DNA of 64,000 nt from Phoronis australis (Eukaryota; Phoronida; Phoronidae). The notes beneath the pieces are model-generated. The model was not told the DNA's origin, made no database searches, and saw only the letters and a list, made by a program, of their open reading frames with translations. Shown here piece by piece: positions 36,801-46,800 of this stretch (position 1 is the first letter of the stretch; every line of letters begins with the position of its first letter). The position numbers were made by a program, and so were the translations under genes. Location of the stretch: contig NMRA01000066.1 in the NCBI GenBank assembly GCA_002633005.1, positions 506,940 through 570,939 of the forward strand. Reading direction: 5' to 3'.

Positions 36801-39682
36801 AAAAAAGGTAGTGTTTTATAGCTCGTAAAAGTCGGTTTAAACATTTTAGCTCCTATAAACTCACCTTTTGAAAAAAATACAACTTGATTTGTTGTTTTAA
36901 TTGTGACCATTTAGCATTATAAAACTCGACTTGTTTTTTGTCAGATTACAAGTGTTTCATGTACTTGAGAGGAACTTACACTTTTGTTGTTGTTTGAGGC
37001 CATGTTTGACCATAGATTATAGACAACAGATTCGCAACTCCGACATTTTCTTCCGTGCTATCCAAGAGGAGGCGCCACTAACCTAAATTATCTGGTGCAG
37101 CTTCTGGTTAGTTTTTTTGACGGGAAATTCTCGCATCTACTTTTTACTGTCTAGTACAACGAAAAATAAATAAATTCGATATTGAAACGCTTTTCAAAGT
37201 CTTTCAATAGTAGAAGTGTTGGTATCTTGAGTACTTTTGGCAATGCTACTGGTAATTAATTACAAAATTTAAACTTCGGTGCCGACTGATTGTGTCGTCT
37301 GCTTGCACAATAGCAGCATAGTTATCGGACAGTTTGTGATTCATAGAACTTTTGGTTTTTACAATGCGTTAATCGTGTTGAATGTATTTATATTAAGTGG
37401 CCTCATTGAGTTGAACAGAAAATAAATTAAATGTAACAAAATAAAGTTTTGAAAATAAATAGAGCAGTAACAAGACTCCGTAAGAATCAAGCTTGTTTTC
37501 GAAAACTTTTCGCCAATTGGTGATCTCATGCACTTACGGCAAGAAAATGATAGACCGAGTATTGTGCACGTGTGTACTGTAGCAACACTTTGTATCTTAT
37601 TCTGATTTTGCTGATACAGTAAATTTCCTTATTTATTCCCATCCTGATTTGGCCGCAACTCGGAGGCGTTTGAGGAAAATGGGAGAATGCAATCAGTTTT
37701 GTCTCTTTGTAGTTCGCCTGAGGAAGATACTGGACAGCGAACACCCTCTCATGTTGTGCTTAAACTGGGGTCATGAAGTGAGCGGACACAAGAGGTTCGT
37801 CTTGCAGGAGAACGAAACAGGGGAGATAATGGTAAGGGCAATGTTATTTTACTTTAAAATTTAGAATGTATGTATCAGATTCTGCTTATACTGTTGAAAG
37901 ACTTCAGTACTGTATAGTATTTTTCGAAATGAGTTGGACAGACTCCAGCAGAACTTTGATACATTTCGTGCCAGAGATATTTAGCTATAAAACTTCAGTC
38001 ACAGTAGAATATCAGTGTTTTTGTAGGTGCTTCTGTGTTTTCTTTTGAATGACCTGGATTTATTGTTAACCAGATTGCAATAAGTCACCTCGCTAGACAC
38101 AGTAAGGTTTTCACAGAATGTACATGAAGCTGTGCTGATCTTCACACTGTTGTTGTAACATTTTATTGTTTCGTAACTCATGTTGATCCTAATTTGTATT
38201 TGGTTTCAGAACTAGAAATTTGATTACTTTCCGCACTCATTTTCGAGTCAGTTCTTTATCTGTATTGAAGGCACTAACACGGTTCTACTTTTGTTGGTAT
38301 CGGCCATCTGTCTGTAGTCCATTGTTACCATTCTGGCAATTGACCTTATCGCAAGCTCCGTCTCTTGCTCAATGTCAACAAACAAACATTAAGTTTTACC
38401 CTGCAACGTGTTGTTTGTCGGGTAAAAAGGCGGCTTGGAAACGAAGCTGTGTCAAGAATGCTGCGTTCTGATTGGTCAGTTAAGCGGTCATTCAAAATTC
38501 TGGTGATAGGTCAATTGATTCGTAGTAGGAGTGGAGACAGGAATTTTCTAATAATTAGACGACGAATGTATGACGGAGGGGATCGAGGTTACTGCGGTAG
38601 AACACGTTGCATTTACATTTTGTAAGGCATGAGCTCAGTTAGGGAAGAACTTAAATACCAAACATAATTCCGTCTTGGGCCTCAAAGTGAGCTGTTGACC
38701 TAATTTTGTAAGAGCATTGAAGGTGACTACCTGCACGACTCGAAATTTCCATTGCGGTTGGATAACAAATAGCAACGCAGTTTCATCGACCAAAGCATAC
38801 TAAGTTGTCATGATTTCAGTAATGTGGACCACACTCAGGCAGAGTTCATTAAAAAGTTAGGAACAAAACTGTTGAAGATTTATGTTCGACAGAATTAAAA
38901 TCTGTTTTAATTGCAGTAATAAAACGGATATTCAGTCACATATTCAAGTGTGAAAGCTTTGTCAAAGTTTGACCTGGTACAGTTTAGTTTGAAGTCAAAT
39001 ATAGGTGGCTTTCCATACATTTCTAGGGAGAACTTTGACCAGATAAGCAAATGTTTTGGGGGCGTCATAGGGTATTGTATATGTAATAAACATTTGATAG
39101 AAAAATCTGTATTGAATTCTTACTCTTTTCAAATTTTGCCATGTAGTTATAAAACACAATTCCTGCAGCTTTGCTTCTAAGGGATTGCAAATTGGTGTCC
39201 TGTCTGCACAGCTGGGTGTTATAAGCTTCACTGTGGTCAGCTATTTAGCGGCATGTTCAAACATTGCTGTCTATCGACAGGATCTAAAGGTGTGACATAG
39301 ACACACCACTGTTTTAATGACTTTGAATTGTAACAGTTAATTAGCAAAGTCAAATTCACAGCCCTCAAGGTACACTGGTTCACATATCATATTCCTGTCT
39401 CGTAAGTTCATTGTCTATCTGTTCCAAGAAGCAACAAGAATCCTGTAGTATTTTAGTTACCTCTTACGCATATTGTTTTCCCACTAATAGAGGAATTATG
39501 ATCTCCATTTTCAGTGGGAGGCTTTCAGCATCCCGGAACTACAGAACTTCCTCAAGATCCTGGAGCTAGAAGAGACCGAGTGCGTGAAGGAAATCAAAAA
39601 CAAGTACATGATTCAACGAAAACACATGCAGGAACTGATGAGCGAATACGAGCAGAAACAAGACAAGAAAGAACGGACATAG
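5494..39682 (+). CDS. RASSF1/5-like: RASSF1/3/5-family Ras-association and SARAH domain protein (spliced gene, whole span)
   Basis: Spliced coding sequence of seven exons: 5494-6865, 26456-26604, 33142-33264 (or its copy 33880-34002), 34786-34982, 35667-35776, 37713-37831 and 39515-39682. All have AG/GT borders and matching phases, giving about 745 residues. Order: acidic, Ser-rich N-terminal region (1-457), second half of a C1 zinc finger (about 458-475), linker, RA domain (about 595-690), SARAH helix (about 691-736). The RA and SARAH segments closely resemble vertebrate RASSF1, RASSF3 and RASSF5, for example the YLPKD, PRKFALYE and SIPELQNFL stretches. In that family RA binds Ras/Rap GTPases and SARAH pairs with the MST/Hippo kinases. 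Human RASSF1A has about 340 residues, so the N-terminal extension is unusual. The first half of the C1 finger is not seen. Neighbour TUSC2 lies convergently downstream. Family identity is firm; the N-terminal exon is assigned by phase and position only. Confidence 0.85.
9340..9570. repeat. Dispersed repeat with Tc1-like terminal sequence, copy 1
   Basis: It contains GACAAAAGTAATCCG followed about 150 bases later by CCTTCATTCTCGGTCAT. The same pair occurs near 12110-12330 and 40784-41180. The terminal motif resembles Tc1/mariner ends (CAGT..AAGACAAAAGTAATC). Confidence 0.5.
10147..10562. mobile_element. Foldback/MITE element with CCGTTTA ends
   Basis: The left end CCGTTTACACTACAAAAGTT pairs with the reverse complement of the right end, which reads CCGTTTAGACATCAACTTTT. 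Inner portions (ACACGGAACGAGTTG versus ACACGGAGCAAATTG) also pair. No transposase frame, so it is non-autonomous. Confidence 0.65.
10757..11159. mobile_element. MITE with perfect GGGCCCGGTCTC inverted ends
   Basis: 403 bp. The ends are exact inverted copies over 12 bases and remain similar for about 45 bases (ATCTTTTTACTCGAA versus ATCTTTGTACTCAAA). There is no coding capacity. A shorter relative with GGGTCTAATC ends lies at 27175-27324. Confidence 0.75.
12105..12330. repeat. Dispersed repeat with Tc1-like terminal sequence, copy 2
   Basis: It contains ACAAGACAAAAGTAATCGG, then CCTTCATTCTCGATCATGAG about 130 bases later. No transposase frame is visible. Confidence 0.5.
14029..14991. repeat. 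Tandem near-identical copies flanking the N at 14509
   Basis: Copy 1 is about 14029-14508 and copy 2 is 14510-14991. They share sequence from GAAGTAACTTTTTGTGC to CAACATGAGGCAT with few differences. As at the other two N positions, the N lies at the junction, which suggests unresolved alleles. Confidence 0.85.
16385..16635. mobile_element. MITE sharing CTCGCCAATT ends with 30589-30835
   Basis: The left end (ATCTCGCCAATTGCGGACA) and the reverse complement of the right end (CCTCAGCAATTTAGGACACA) pair. The same two end types occur at 30589-30835, so this is a dispersed family of about 250 bp. Confidence 0.6.
18692..18873. repeat. 18 bp minisatellite, about ten units
   Basis: The repeated unit is GTCTCATAACTGTGTACC, with single-base variants between units. 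Because 18 is a multiple of three, it gives repetitive open frames on both strands, which are not genes. Confidence 0.95.
18951..19443. mobile_element. MITE family with GGGCCTTTCATA ends, copy 1
   Basis: It starts TCTTATCATACTGACTTAAC and ends AGTATGAAAGGCC, inversely related to the start. The body holds several sub-repeats of AGTTAACYGTTCATACTG and GCGTCGA in both orientations. A second copy lies at 31735-32240. Confidence 0.75.
26456..26604 (+). CDS. RASSF1/5-like: RASSF exon: C-terminal half of the C1 zinc finger and linker
   Basis: 149 bp, acceptor TTCCAG|AC and donor AAG|GTGAGT, entering in phase 1 and leaving in phase 0. It encodes CGYTCHHKCQ, then SVTLDC, then an acidic linker. This matches the end of the RASSF1A/RASSF5 C1 domain (pattern C-x3-CH-x2-C-x7-C). 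The preceding His and first Cys pair of the C1 domain should come from an upstream exon. I did not find a CDxCG-type exon in the 19.6 kb intron, and the large upstream exon lacks it, so the finger looks incomplete in this model. The missing exon would have to be a multiple of three to keep phase. Confidence 0.85.
27175..27324. mobile_element. Short foldback with GGGTCTAAT ends
   Basis: The left end TAGGGTCTAATCCCTGCACTC pairs with the right end, whose reverse complement reads CAGGGTCTAATCTCCGAACTC. It is similar to the ends of 10757-11159, so it may be a deleted relative. Confidence 0.5.
30589..30835. mobile_element. MITE with ATGGTAAA..CTC.CCAA ends
   Basis: 247 bp. The left end ATGGTAAAGTCTCGCCAA is matched by the reverse complement of the right end, ATGGTAAAACCTCACCAA. 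Both ends continue with GGACA-type sequence. It lies in a RASSF intron and has no coding frame. Confidence 0.7.
31735..32240. mobile_element. MITE family with GGGCCTTTCATA ends, copy 2
   Basis: 506 bp, starting GGGCCCTTTCATATTGAC and ending TAGTATGAAAGGCCC. It is similar over its whole length to 18951-19443. No coding capacity. Confidence 0.8.
32511..32581 (+). tRNA. tRNA-like segment, probably a SINE head or tRNA pseudogene
   Basis: The segment has a box A-like TTAGCTCCAGT and a box B-like GAGTTTGATTCCCTG at about the right spacing, and a CTGGAGTTAT anticodon-arm-like part. Base pairing of the acceptor stem is poor and there is a T in place of the usual C in GTTCGA, so it is unlikely to be a working tRNA. 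It is absent from the second allele-like copy. Confidence 0.3.
32615..33030. mobile_element. Inverted-repeat element abutting the RASSF linker exon
   Basis: The left end GTCCCAAATAGGGACTCAAC is matched by the right end, whose reverse complement reads GTCCCAAATAGGGATCCAAC. It lies about 110 bases before the acceptor of the linker exon. In the second block (33365-33770) the left end is missing. Confidence 0.5.
33142..33264 (+). CDS. RASSF1/5-like: RASSF exon: 41-residue linker before the RA domain (copy 1)
   Basis: 123 bp, acceptor CTACTAG|TGT and donor ATG|GTAAGG, phase 0 at both ends. It encodes CETDSGYSGSGG followed by a charged, helical DDLKRSIWLFNERFP stretch. It contains a second DSG-type motif, D511-S512-G513 with Ser at 515 and 517. 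An identical exon lies 738 bp downstream (33880-34002). The single N at 33364 separates the two, so one of them is probably an assembly duplicate. Confidence 0.88.
33880..34002 (+). CDS. RASSF1/5-like: Identical second copy of the RASSF linker exon (probable allelic duplicate)
   Basis: Sequence-identical to 33142-33264, with the same splice sites and the same surrounding intron apart from scattered single-base differences and missing segments. Because the exon is phase 0/0 and 123 bp, a gene predictor could splice both and add a spurious 41-residue repeat without breaking the frame. The arrangement around a single N argues for two alleles assembled in tandem. A true tandem exon duplication is the alternative. 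Confidence 0.6.
34786..34982 (+). CDS. RASSF1/5-like: RASSF exon: start of the Ras-association domain
   Basis: 197 bp, acceptor CTTTCAG|CCT and donor TCCAG|GTAAGT, phase 0 in and phase 2 out. It encodes the TFHGFIHVNMNLSRP strand region, a proline-containing segment and FYLPKDTLKALHIS, which aligns with the first strand and turn of the RASSF RA domain. The 3' end of the exon and its donor lie in the first unit of a 63 bp tandem repeat (about 34960-35155), so a second donor-like site, CCAG|GTGAGC, follows exactly 63 bp downstream. Its use would bring in an immediate TAA. Confidence 0.92.
34960..35155. repeat. 63 bp tandem repeat spanning a RASSF exon-intron border
   Basis: About three units containing CTCAAAGCACTCCATATCTCCAG and then a donor-like site, GTAAGT in unit 1, GTGAGC in unit 2 and GGTTAGC in unit 3. 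The first unit is the last 23 bases of the coding exon plus its donor. A partial fourth unit ends near CATGCTCAGG. Confidence 0.85.
34983..37712 (+). other. RASSF introns flanking exon 35667-35776
   Basis: Apart from the 63 bp repeat at the start and the 110 bp exon at 35667-35776, I see no gene or clear element. The sequence is AT-rich and carries only short chance frames. Confidence 0.5.
35667..35776 (+). CDS. RASSF1/5-like: RASSF exon: central Ras-association domain
   Basis: 110 bp, acceptor TATTTAG|TTG and donor GAAG|GTGGGT, phase 2 in and phase 1 out. It encodes CTTAQEVIEVLLNKFKI, then NPRKFALYEQTLEKSSE. This is the RA-domain helix and the PRKFALF/Y signature shared by RASSF1, 3 and 5. 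Confidence 0.93.
37713..37831 (+). CDS. RASSF1/5-like: RASSF exon: end of the Ras-association domain
   Basis: 119 bp, acceptor CTTTGTAG|TTC and donor ATG|GTAAGG, phase 1 in and phase 0 out. It encodes VRLRKILDSEHPLMLCLNW and then RFVLQENETGEIM, matching the last strands of the RASSF RA domain (family pattern FVLKENETGEV). The Trp that starts the next exon follows as in vertebrate RASSF proteins. Confidence 0.93.
37832..39514 (+). other. RASSF intron before the SARAH exon
   Basis: No coding exon or well-defined repeat is visible. Short open frames on both strands are of ordinary chance length. Confidence 0.5.
39515..39682 (+). CDS. RASSF1/5-like: RASSF last coding exon: SARAH domain
   Basis: 168 bp, acceptor TTTTCAG|TGG, ending in TAG at 39680-39682. 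It encodes WEAFSIPELQNFLKILE followed by a charged helix ending KQDKKERT. This is the SARAH domain, which in this family forms a coiled-coil heterodimer with MST1/2 (Hippo). Length and position at the extreme C-terminus match RASSF1/3/5. Confidence 0.94.
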   Translation, partial: WEAFSIPELQNFLKILELEETECVKEIKNKYMIQRKHMQELMSEYEQKQDKKERT

Positions 39683-40783
39683 TCTTCCATCATACACGGG
39701 ACATAGATTTCGCTAGATTGTTTTTTTCTCTGCCAGCTCACTGTCAAAAACATGTGCACACTGTCATAGTCACGGGAGGTGGGCAAAATGAGGCCACGGC
39801 CCCTCCTTCATTGTAAAAAAGTCCTCTGCTTGATGGAAACTCAGTTCAAATTAATTGCATTGTTCATTGTTATATCCACAGGTTGCCACTCATCCCCCCC
39901 CCCTCAGTCATCAACAATTTCGCATTTGCCCCCTCCCCCGTTGAATACTTCTGGCTATGCCAGTGCGTGTGCATTTATAGAGCATTTCGGTGTTTGAAGC
40001 AGTGCTCTCACTGAAGAATTTGTTGTTTGAAACAGTGTTCCGAGACAGTATGGGACTATTTGTGTTGATTGTTAATTCACAGACAGCGTGAACACTTGCA
40101 TGTTTGTGAGCATTTCATAGTTTGATGCACATTGCCTTTTGGTGGTTTCCTGTTGTATACCGATTGGTCCACGACGACGACTTGGGATGGGATCTTCCAC
40201 CAAGTACCCGAAGAGTTGCACGTTTGTCGCGGAATTCATGGCTCAGCTCGAGATTCCTGAAGAGAATTTTTTTTGTTTTACGTACAGATTGGTTCTTGGT
40301 GACATTGATGGTGCTGCTGCAGAAATGTCGTGGATTAGTTGAAATAGTTTTGAGCGCAATGTGGAGAACTGTGGTGTTGAAGTTGCTGAGTAGCATTATT
40401 GAATATTGAAGATTTTTGAGTTTATTTATTTTGATGCCCCTCAAAAAGTTCTTTTGTTAAGAATAATGATTGTTTGTCGTGTTTAGAAATCCGTAATATT
40501 CTGACATGTGTTCGAGGACACGTTTCAGATGTATTCCTGAAGCATTAGCAGATTGACTGAAACAGTTTGCAGTTGTTTACGAAAAATCATGCCTGTAATT
40601 TTGACTGTGTTTGTATTTTTAAGTATTTATCAAGTCTTGCAGTCAATATATCAGTTAAGTGTACAAAGCACATTTTGATGACTGTATTGTGGTTCTGTGG
40701 TTCACAATGTTGTTATAACAAATATTGGGAATACCATACTTAGTTTTCTTTTAAATGTCAGCTAAGCAGTTGGTGTACAGTAC

Positions 40784-41200
40784 TTTATACAGTACAAGAC
40801 AAAAGTAATCGGACAAAATACCATTTCAATTTCATAACCGCTCTGACATTTCGAGCAAAAATCATGACTGAATTTTCCTCTTATTTGGTTTCCAGTTTCC
40901 TCTTTTTTCATCTTTTTTATCATTATTATTTTGACTTTATTCACAAAAAAATGTTCATTTCTCTTGGATTCTACAACACCAAAAATATTTCTATCACGCA
41001 AGCCTATTTATTTGTGGACTGATACATCACCTGTAAAATTTTACTTTTTTTGCCATTGGTCATTCCAAGCCCTGAAAAATGTCTGGTAATAACCATTGTG
41101 ACAACAAAATTGTAATTGCAGAATAATCGAGCCATCTTAATTTTCTGGTTAATTCTCCTTCATCCTCAGTCATTACGGAAAGTGAAGCTAATTATAAATT
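40784..41200. repeat. Dispersed repeat with Tc1-like terminal sequence, copy 3
   Basis: It starts ACAGTACAAGACAAAAGTAA, and later has CCTTCATCCTCAGTCATTA. It lies in the space between the convergent RASSF and TUSC2 stop codons. No coding frame. Confidence 0.5.
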
Positions 41201-42535
41201 ATGCTTCTATGTAGCCGTTGTTAGGGAAGGGGGTCGGGGATTTCGAGTCACTTTGTCTGTCATACCTTTGGTATTTACCGTAAATGTTTAAATTTGTTAA
41301 TAATACGGTGTACCCCATGCTAAAAGGCCAAATTAATCGATCATTGCGTTACTCAGTTTAAATGCTTGGACGTCTGTTTGTGGAAGGGTAATTTCAAATA
41401 TCTAATTTCACTCGAGACACCGTACTGTTCAGTGGTTCATATTGCAGGGGAGGTTTTAACAACAAAACTTGGGAATAGTTACGTTGAGTGCTACATCAAT
41501 AGATCAAAAACAGCTTGACTTCCATAAAACTTAATTACTTAGTTATTAAGCAAACAATGACACATAAGAGGTCCTTCATAACTGCAAAAAACAAGAAAAT
41601 TTCACTTAATAATTCAAAACTGTGGCCGTTGCAAAATTAACTTTAAGAGACTCGCCATGGTGTGAAAAGGGATGTCAAAAGATAGACCTCGCATGAATAC
41701 CTTCAACAGTCAATAGGAAGACTCCTTAAACTCCCGACTTGGCCACATTGAATTGAGAAATACAAAGTGTCAAATCACGTCCAAGGTCAGTACTCGGACC
41801 TCCTTAGCCATAATCCTGGTTTGGCGACTTCCTTGTTAGAAGGTAGTCTCCTCGGATACTTTACAGCCTAACCATTTGAGTTAGGAATCCATCGGGGCTG
41901 TGATGCATAAACCTTATCAGCTTCATAAGTTAGTTTCATGATGTCTAAAATGGCAACAGTGATGCGTAAAGACGTGGTTGAGACATTTATTTACTATATA
42001 CAGCAATAACGAACTTAGTACAAAACTAACCCTGAACGGAATGATATATTAGACCTGATCAAAATGATGAACACGGATTACACTCATATTCTTGCATCTC
42101 AATTTTCTCCACTTCTTTAAATAATAAAATAAAGGGTGACTGGGAGAAGTTGGCACTTTAACTAAAGGTACAGGTAAACGTGAGACACGGTACATCTAAT
42201 CGCTGAATAGCCAAGTTACGTCAGGTCGGTCCGAATCCGAACATACAATTCAGAGTTGTTGCTCTGGCTAGTTCCTAAACTGCTGTTACTGTATGGCAGG
42301 TCATGAAGTTCAATTTGGAAAAACCAATAATGTAACCATGGCGATATGAAACGACATAATAATAATGATCACAACCAAGTATAGTCGGAGCACGGTAATT
42401 CTATCGATACATACATTTTACAGTCCCAGGTCAAGCACATGGAGGTCAGAAAAACAATTCAGATAGGTACATGCATTGGACACTACTAATTATTTTCTAG
42501 AAAATATATTGTTCATGGCCTCACAATGACGTTGA

Positions 42536-42660
42536 GAAAAAATAAAATCACTTAGAGGGAGACAAATTAGCTGCAGACCCAGGCCTTTATGGAAGTGCTG
42601 GCGAACCAGGCCAAAACATCTTTCACCAACTAATTTGTCTCTCAGGGATTTTATTTTTTC
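42536..42660. mobile_element. 125 bp foldback element with AAAAAATAAAATC ends
   Basis: The left arm AAAAAATAAAATCACTTAGA pairs with the right arm, whose reverse complement reads AAAAAATAAAATCCCTGAGA, and both continue into GACAAATTAG. This is a short inverted-repeat element. Confidence 0.7.
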
Positions 42661-43618
42661 CCTACAAATTATTCATCTGACATTTCACACACAGCTTGTC
42701 CACAGAAATAATTCATACAACTTTGTCATAGAATTCACAGATTTACTATACAGTAGGTACATCACTTCATGAAGGGTACATAATACAAAACGGCAACACT
42801 AGGTTGAAGTGGCAGACATACCAATGTTGACTATTGAGTATTGCACATTTTTATAAAACTAATCATGCGCAGCCGCCAACATGGAAAACAGACTGCGTAA
42901 CCATGCTCTGGATCATAGCTTCACATAATGCTCTTGTCTGCCAAGCTAATACGTGGCTTCTTTGGTGAAATCCGAGTAAAACTTCCATAATTGACTTCAA
43001 TCAGGAAACTCCACTATATGAATAACATATCACTAATAAAACGTGTGCACTTAGCCTCTAGTCCTGACATAAACAGTTGTGCCTATAGTCACACGCCAAA
43101 ATAGGCAAAATTTAAGTAAATCAAAGGATGACATGCAAGCTAAACATTTAGAAACAATCTTTTGCAAAAAAATAATTTCAAGCAGCACTGAAAAAAGTGA
43201 TGGGCCGCCCATGTAACACTGCTGATCACGACACATAATTCATGTATATACGTTTCCATGGTGTTTTACAATCCATCCGTGAGGGAAATTTGCAGGAAAG
43301 TGATGACTGGCCACATGGGGCTAATGGCTAATATTGCCACCTGGCTGTAGATAGCAGTACTAACTTCTCAACACATGTTGACAAGGCCAATACTTTTGGT
43401 TTTCATAATGCACAAAAGAGAAACTGCTAACAAGGTTCTTCAGTTTGCTAGAGACAAGTTGAGTGATTCAGACAACAGAAAATCTGGTCTTGAAGACTTT
43501 TTGGCCACACAAACCTATTAAACCGGATATGAGTTACAACCTAGGAATGAAATCACTACAATGCCGGAGCACCTAATAGGAATCGCACAAATAACTTTAT
43601 AATTCCTTTGAGCCCTCA

Positions 43619-43814
43619 TCAACTAAATGGCGCATCACAAATGGCTATTGGCAAGTCCACATGAAGCCTGGGGTGAGGCAAGTCCACTTCGCCCTGAGGA
43701 CGGAGGTTTTTCTTACGTTGCTTCATCACCGTAATTGTCTTTGAGCCTTTCTTAAGAGTTTTTTCTTCGTAGAATTCATGGGCCAAGTCCCCTTCTTCAT
43801 CAAAGTACATAGAC
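43619..43814 (-). CDS. TUSC2: TUSC2 exon 3 (conserved core and C-terminus)
   Basis: 196 bp on the minus strand, acceptor CTTCGCAG|GTC (before 43814), stop at 43621-43619. It encodes SMYFDEEGDLAHEFYEEK, a lysine-rich segment with KNLRPQG, and HPRLHVDLP. These are the most conserved parts of TUSC2. The Leu-Pro ending runs a few residues longer than in human TUSC2. Confidence 0.95.
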
Positions 43815-46800
43815 CTGCGAAGGATTGGCAAAAAATATTACTATCGTTGCTTATATTTTGATGTCATTGATAATTATAACATTACTATTGCTGCTGCTAC
43901 AACTACACCAAGCCACCCATCTGTCAGACTTGCAGACAGTACCAACGTACAATGCTACTATAAGTGCATTTTGGAAATTCAGATAAGCTGGAAATTGCCA
44001 TACTTGGATGCCGTTTCTCAGCACAGTTTGATCAGAAAAATCAAAACAAACCAAGTCAAGGCTTGTGCTTGAAAGGTCCATGTGTTATGTGCTTGTATCA
44101 CTACTAGGTGTCAGCCCAAGGACAGATGACACACTACCTTTAAAAGGTGTACTGTAAAGATCAAGGTTACATTGAGCACAACATGAGTGGGTAAATGTGA
44201 GATAAAATGAGAGTAAACAAGTTCATTAAGACAAACCTAACACATATCACCTCCGTTCCAATGACAGTACAACAGCAGTGAATAAGAAATGCCAATCTGC
44301 CTTACTTTCATGACAGCTCATTTTTTAAAAACTTGGGTTACAATCGAAATGGGACGTTCCAATGTAACAGTGCTCAATATAACTTTAAGTGCTCAAAAAG
44401 CATTTTTAGACAGGTAGAGCAACAGCTAACCAACAAATTAAGTAGATGTTCTCGATTCACTCCGTGACATCAATCCCAAAAAAGTCAATGTGACATGTGC
44501 CAGTGTCGCTGTTTGTAACTGACTGCAGTAGAATGATGAACGCATCAACAAGCAAGCAGGTAGAGGTTTTAGGAGTGTGCCCTGCATCATTGGCACAAAA
44601 ATAATTTCATTGACACGCTGTGATTGTTTAGATCCGCCCAACAGGTCAATTAAAATTGAAAGCAGAGTGGATAAAGTACATTTTTGGTCCTCTTCAAATG
44701 CTATTAACACAATTTTGGTAAAAGCCCAGGAATATACCTTTAAGGGTACGCAAGACCCCAAGAAAATGTCCAAATTTGGATAACTTCGTCACATCACATC
44801 TCGGACATGGCTGACTGGATTCATATAAAACTTTCAGAGTCCATGCTCAGTGCAGTGCTCTCTAAAACGTCATTGGGGATTATTTTTAAAATTTTTTACT
44901 TTTGCACGAGCGGCTATCAAAAATAGGACTTCCACGAGTTTTAAGGAAAATTGAAAAGCTGCAGGCAACAAATCCAAACTATAATTTAGAAAAATCATAG
45001 CAGTGCAGCATTCGCCCCTTAGCTTATCACCAAGTCGCATTTGGTGACCTGGCAAAACTCTGAGGTTGCCAAACGAAATCTGAGGTCGCCAAAACTGAAA
45101 ATGAAATCTAAGGTTATCAATCCGCCGCAAAAATCATTGACTGAGGGCATATCGAGCCCAACTTGCGCATACCTTTCCACCTCTCCGTAAATGTACATTC
45201 CTTCTCAAACTCAATTCCTCCCGCAAACGAACTAACATAGAACTCAAATGAACTAATACAGAACACAAATTATCACAGTGCACTGGTGGCGCGTATTTCA
45301 CTGATCTTGTTCAATTTTTGCCAAACAATTCCAACTTCCATCTTCCATCTGTTTGCTGTTGTAATTTAAGCGTGTTCAATGTGTGCTGACTGTTATGGCA
45401 AATGCATCGATTTCAAGACAAAAACGGAACATGTGTGAATCAAAGGTAATGAATCTATGAAACCTGTAAGCAACCTAAAGTTTGAAAGTCAACACAAACT
45501 TTGAAATAAATTTAGGATGAATTGTTAGACTTTGGATACTTGCAATGGCGAATTAGAGGTGACTTGAGATTTTTCCCAGGTCACCTAACGCAATGACGAA
45601 TTAGAGGTGACTGGCTTGTAGGTTGCCAAATCGAACACTGCAGTATTTCTAATATTTGACCTTGAGCATTTTTGGTCATGTTACTATTGTTGTTGTTTTT
45701 GCTTTGAATGTACCTTTCTCTTTTGCTAAATTTTACTGACAAGACATGCTCACATTGCATAACCTCAAAATAAAATTCTACAGGCTTTCTTCTTCATGAA
45801 AATATGTATTCACAGAGTTAAAATCTACAGTTTTGTCGATATTTTGATAAACACAGACTTGTCAATACGGTCCTGCATAACTTAAATTAGTAAGTAAAAG
45901 TTACGCCATTCTTACCCTTGTCGTTTATAAACGAATAACGTGACTCCTCTCGTCGCCACCAGATCTTTTGAGCTATTACTACCACTGGTTTGTGAGCCAC
46001 CCCACCCTGAAGTAAGATAGTTAAAACATACTAATGGTCATTTCCTTCTCAAAACAACCAAATGATTTCTTCTTCACATTCAAATGCAAGAGTGCACAAA
46101 ATAAAACAGTCCGATGTCACCGACTCACAATATGTGACAATAAGTACAGAGAAACTGGAGGGGGCAAGTGCCCTCCAACCCATGAAATTGGGGAGTGTAC
46201 AATAGGAGCAGCATGCAACAGGTGAGAGAGGCCAAAAGTGACATATTCACAGACATTGCAGCATGGCTAGACAATGAGGCACAGACATGGACATCCAAAT
46301 GGTTATACCCTCGTCTCCCAACTGCAGAAAACTTTCCTAAGTCTATACCCTAAATGAAAGTCAACCGATAATAATGTTGAAGTTCAAACTCCACCCACAC
46401 CTCCTTTCCATTGGCTCATTCTGCATTCCATACACACTCATTCTGCATTCCATACACAAAGAGAACTTTAAATTGAGACCACTTACTGCTACACAGATGA
46501 GAAGACATTTTTGATTTTGCAAAGAGCTAACGGTTTTTTATTCCGTGTAACCATCCCCACTAGCCAACATGTGTCAAGTAATCTACACCGGTAATAGGAT
46601 TGAATTTAATTTCTGGTATTAATGAATTGGAAGAGTACTGGTAAAGGATCGCCGAACATCACAGATAACAAAGTTTATTGACAGGTAAGTCTAAACTTGT
46701 TGGCTTTTGGTTTTCAGCATATTTTCCCTCAAAAGTCATCGCCAACTCTTGGCAATACAAATCAGTTGGAAAAGTACACAGGCAGGCACTTGTCGGATGG

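Larger units (their letters stand above)
39683..43618. other. Convergent 3' space between RASSF and TUSC2
   Basis: It contains the two 3' untranslated regions. On the + strand I see no AATAAA soon after the RASSF stop; the first clear one is in the AATAAAATAAA run near 42121. On the - strand, AATAAA occurs near 41985 and again near 41006 and 40425. If these are used, the two 3' untranslated regions overlap. A Tc1-like repeat (40784) and a foldback (42536) also lie here. Confidence 0.45.

Noticed and set aside
46175-46250. Minus-strand ATG-Gly near 46187 as an alternative TUSC2 start
   Set aside because: It lacks Ser or Thr at position 6 and a donor of the required phase. The start at 48584 fits on all counts.
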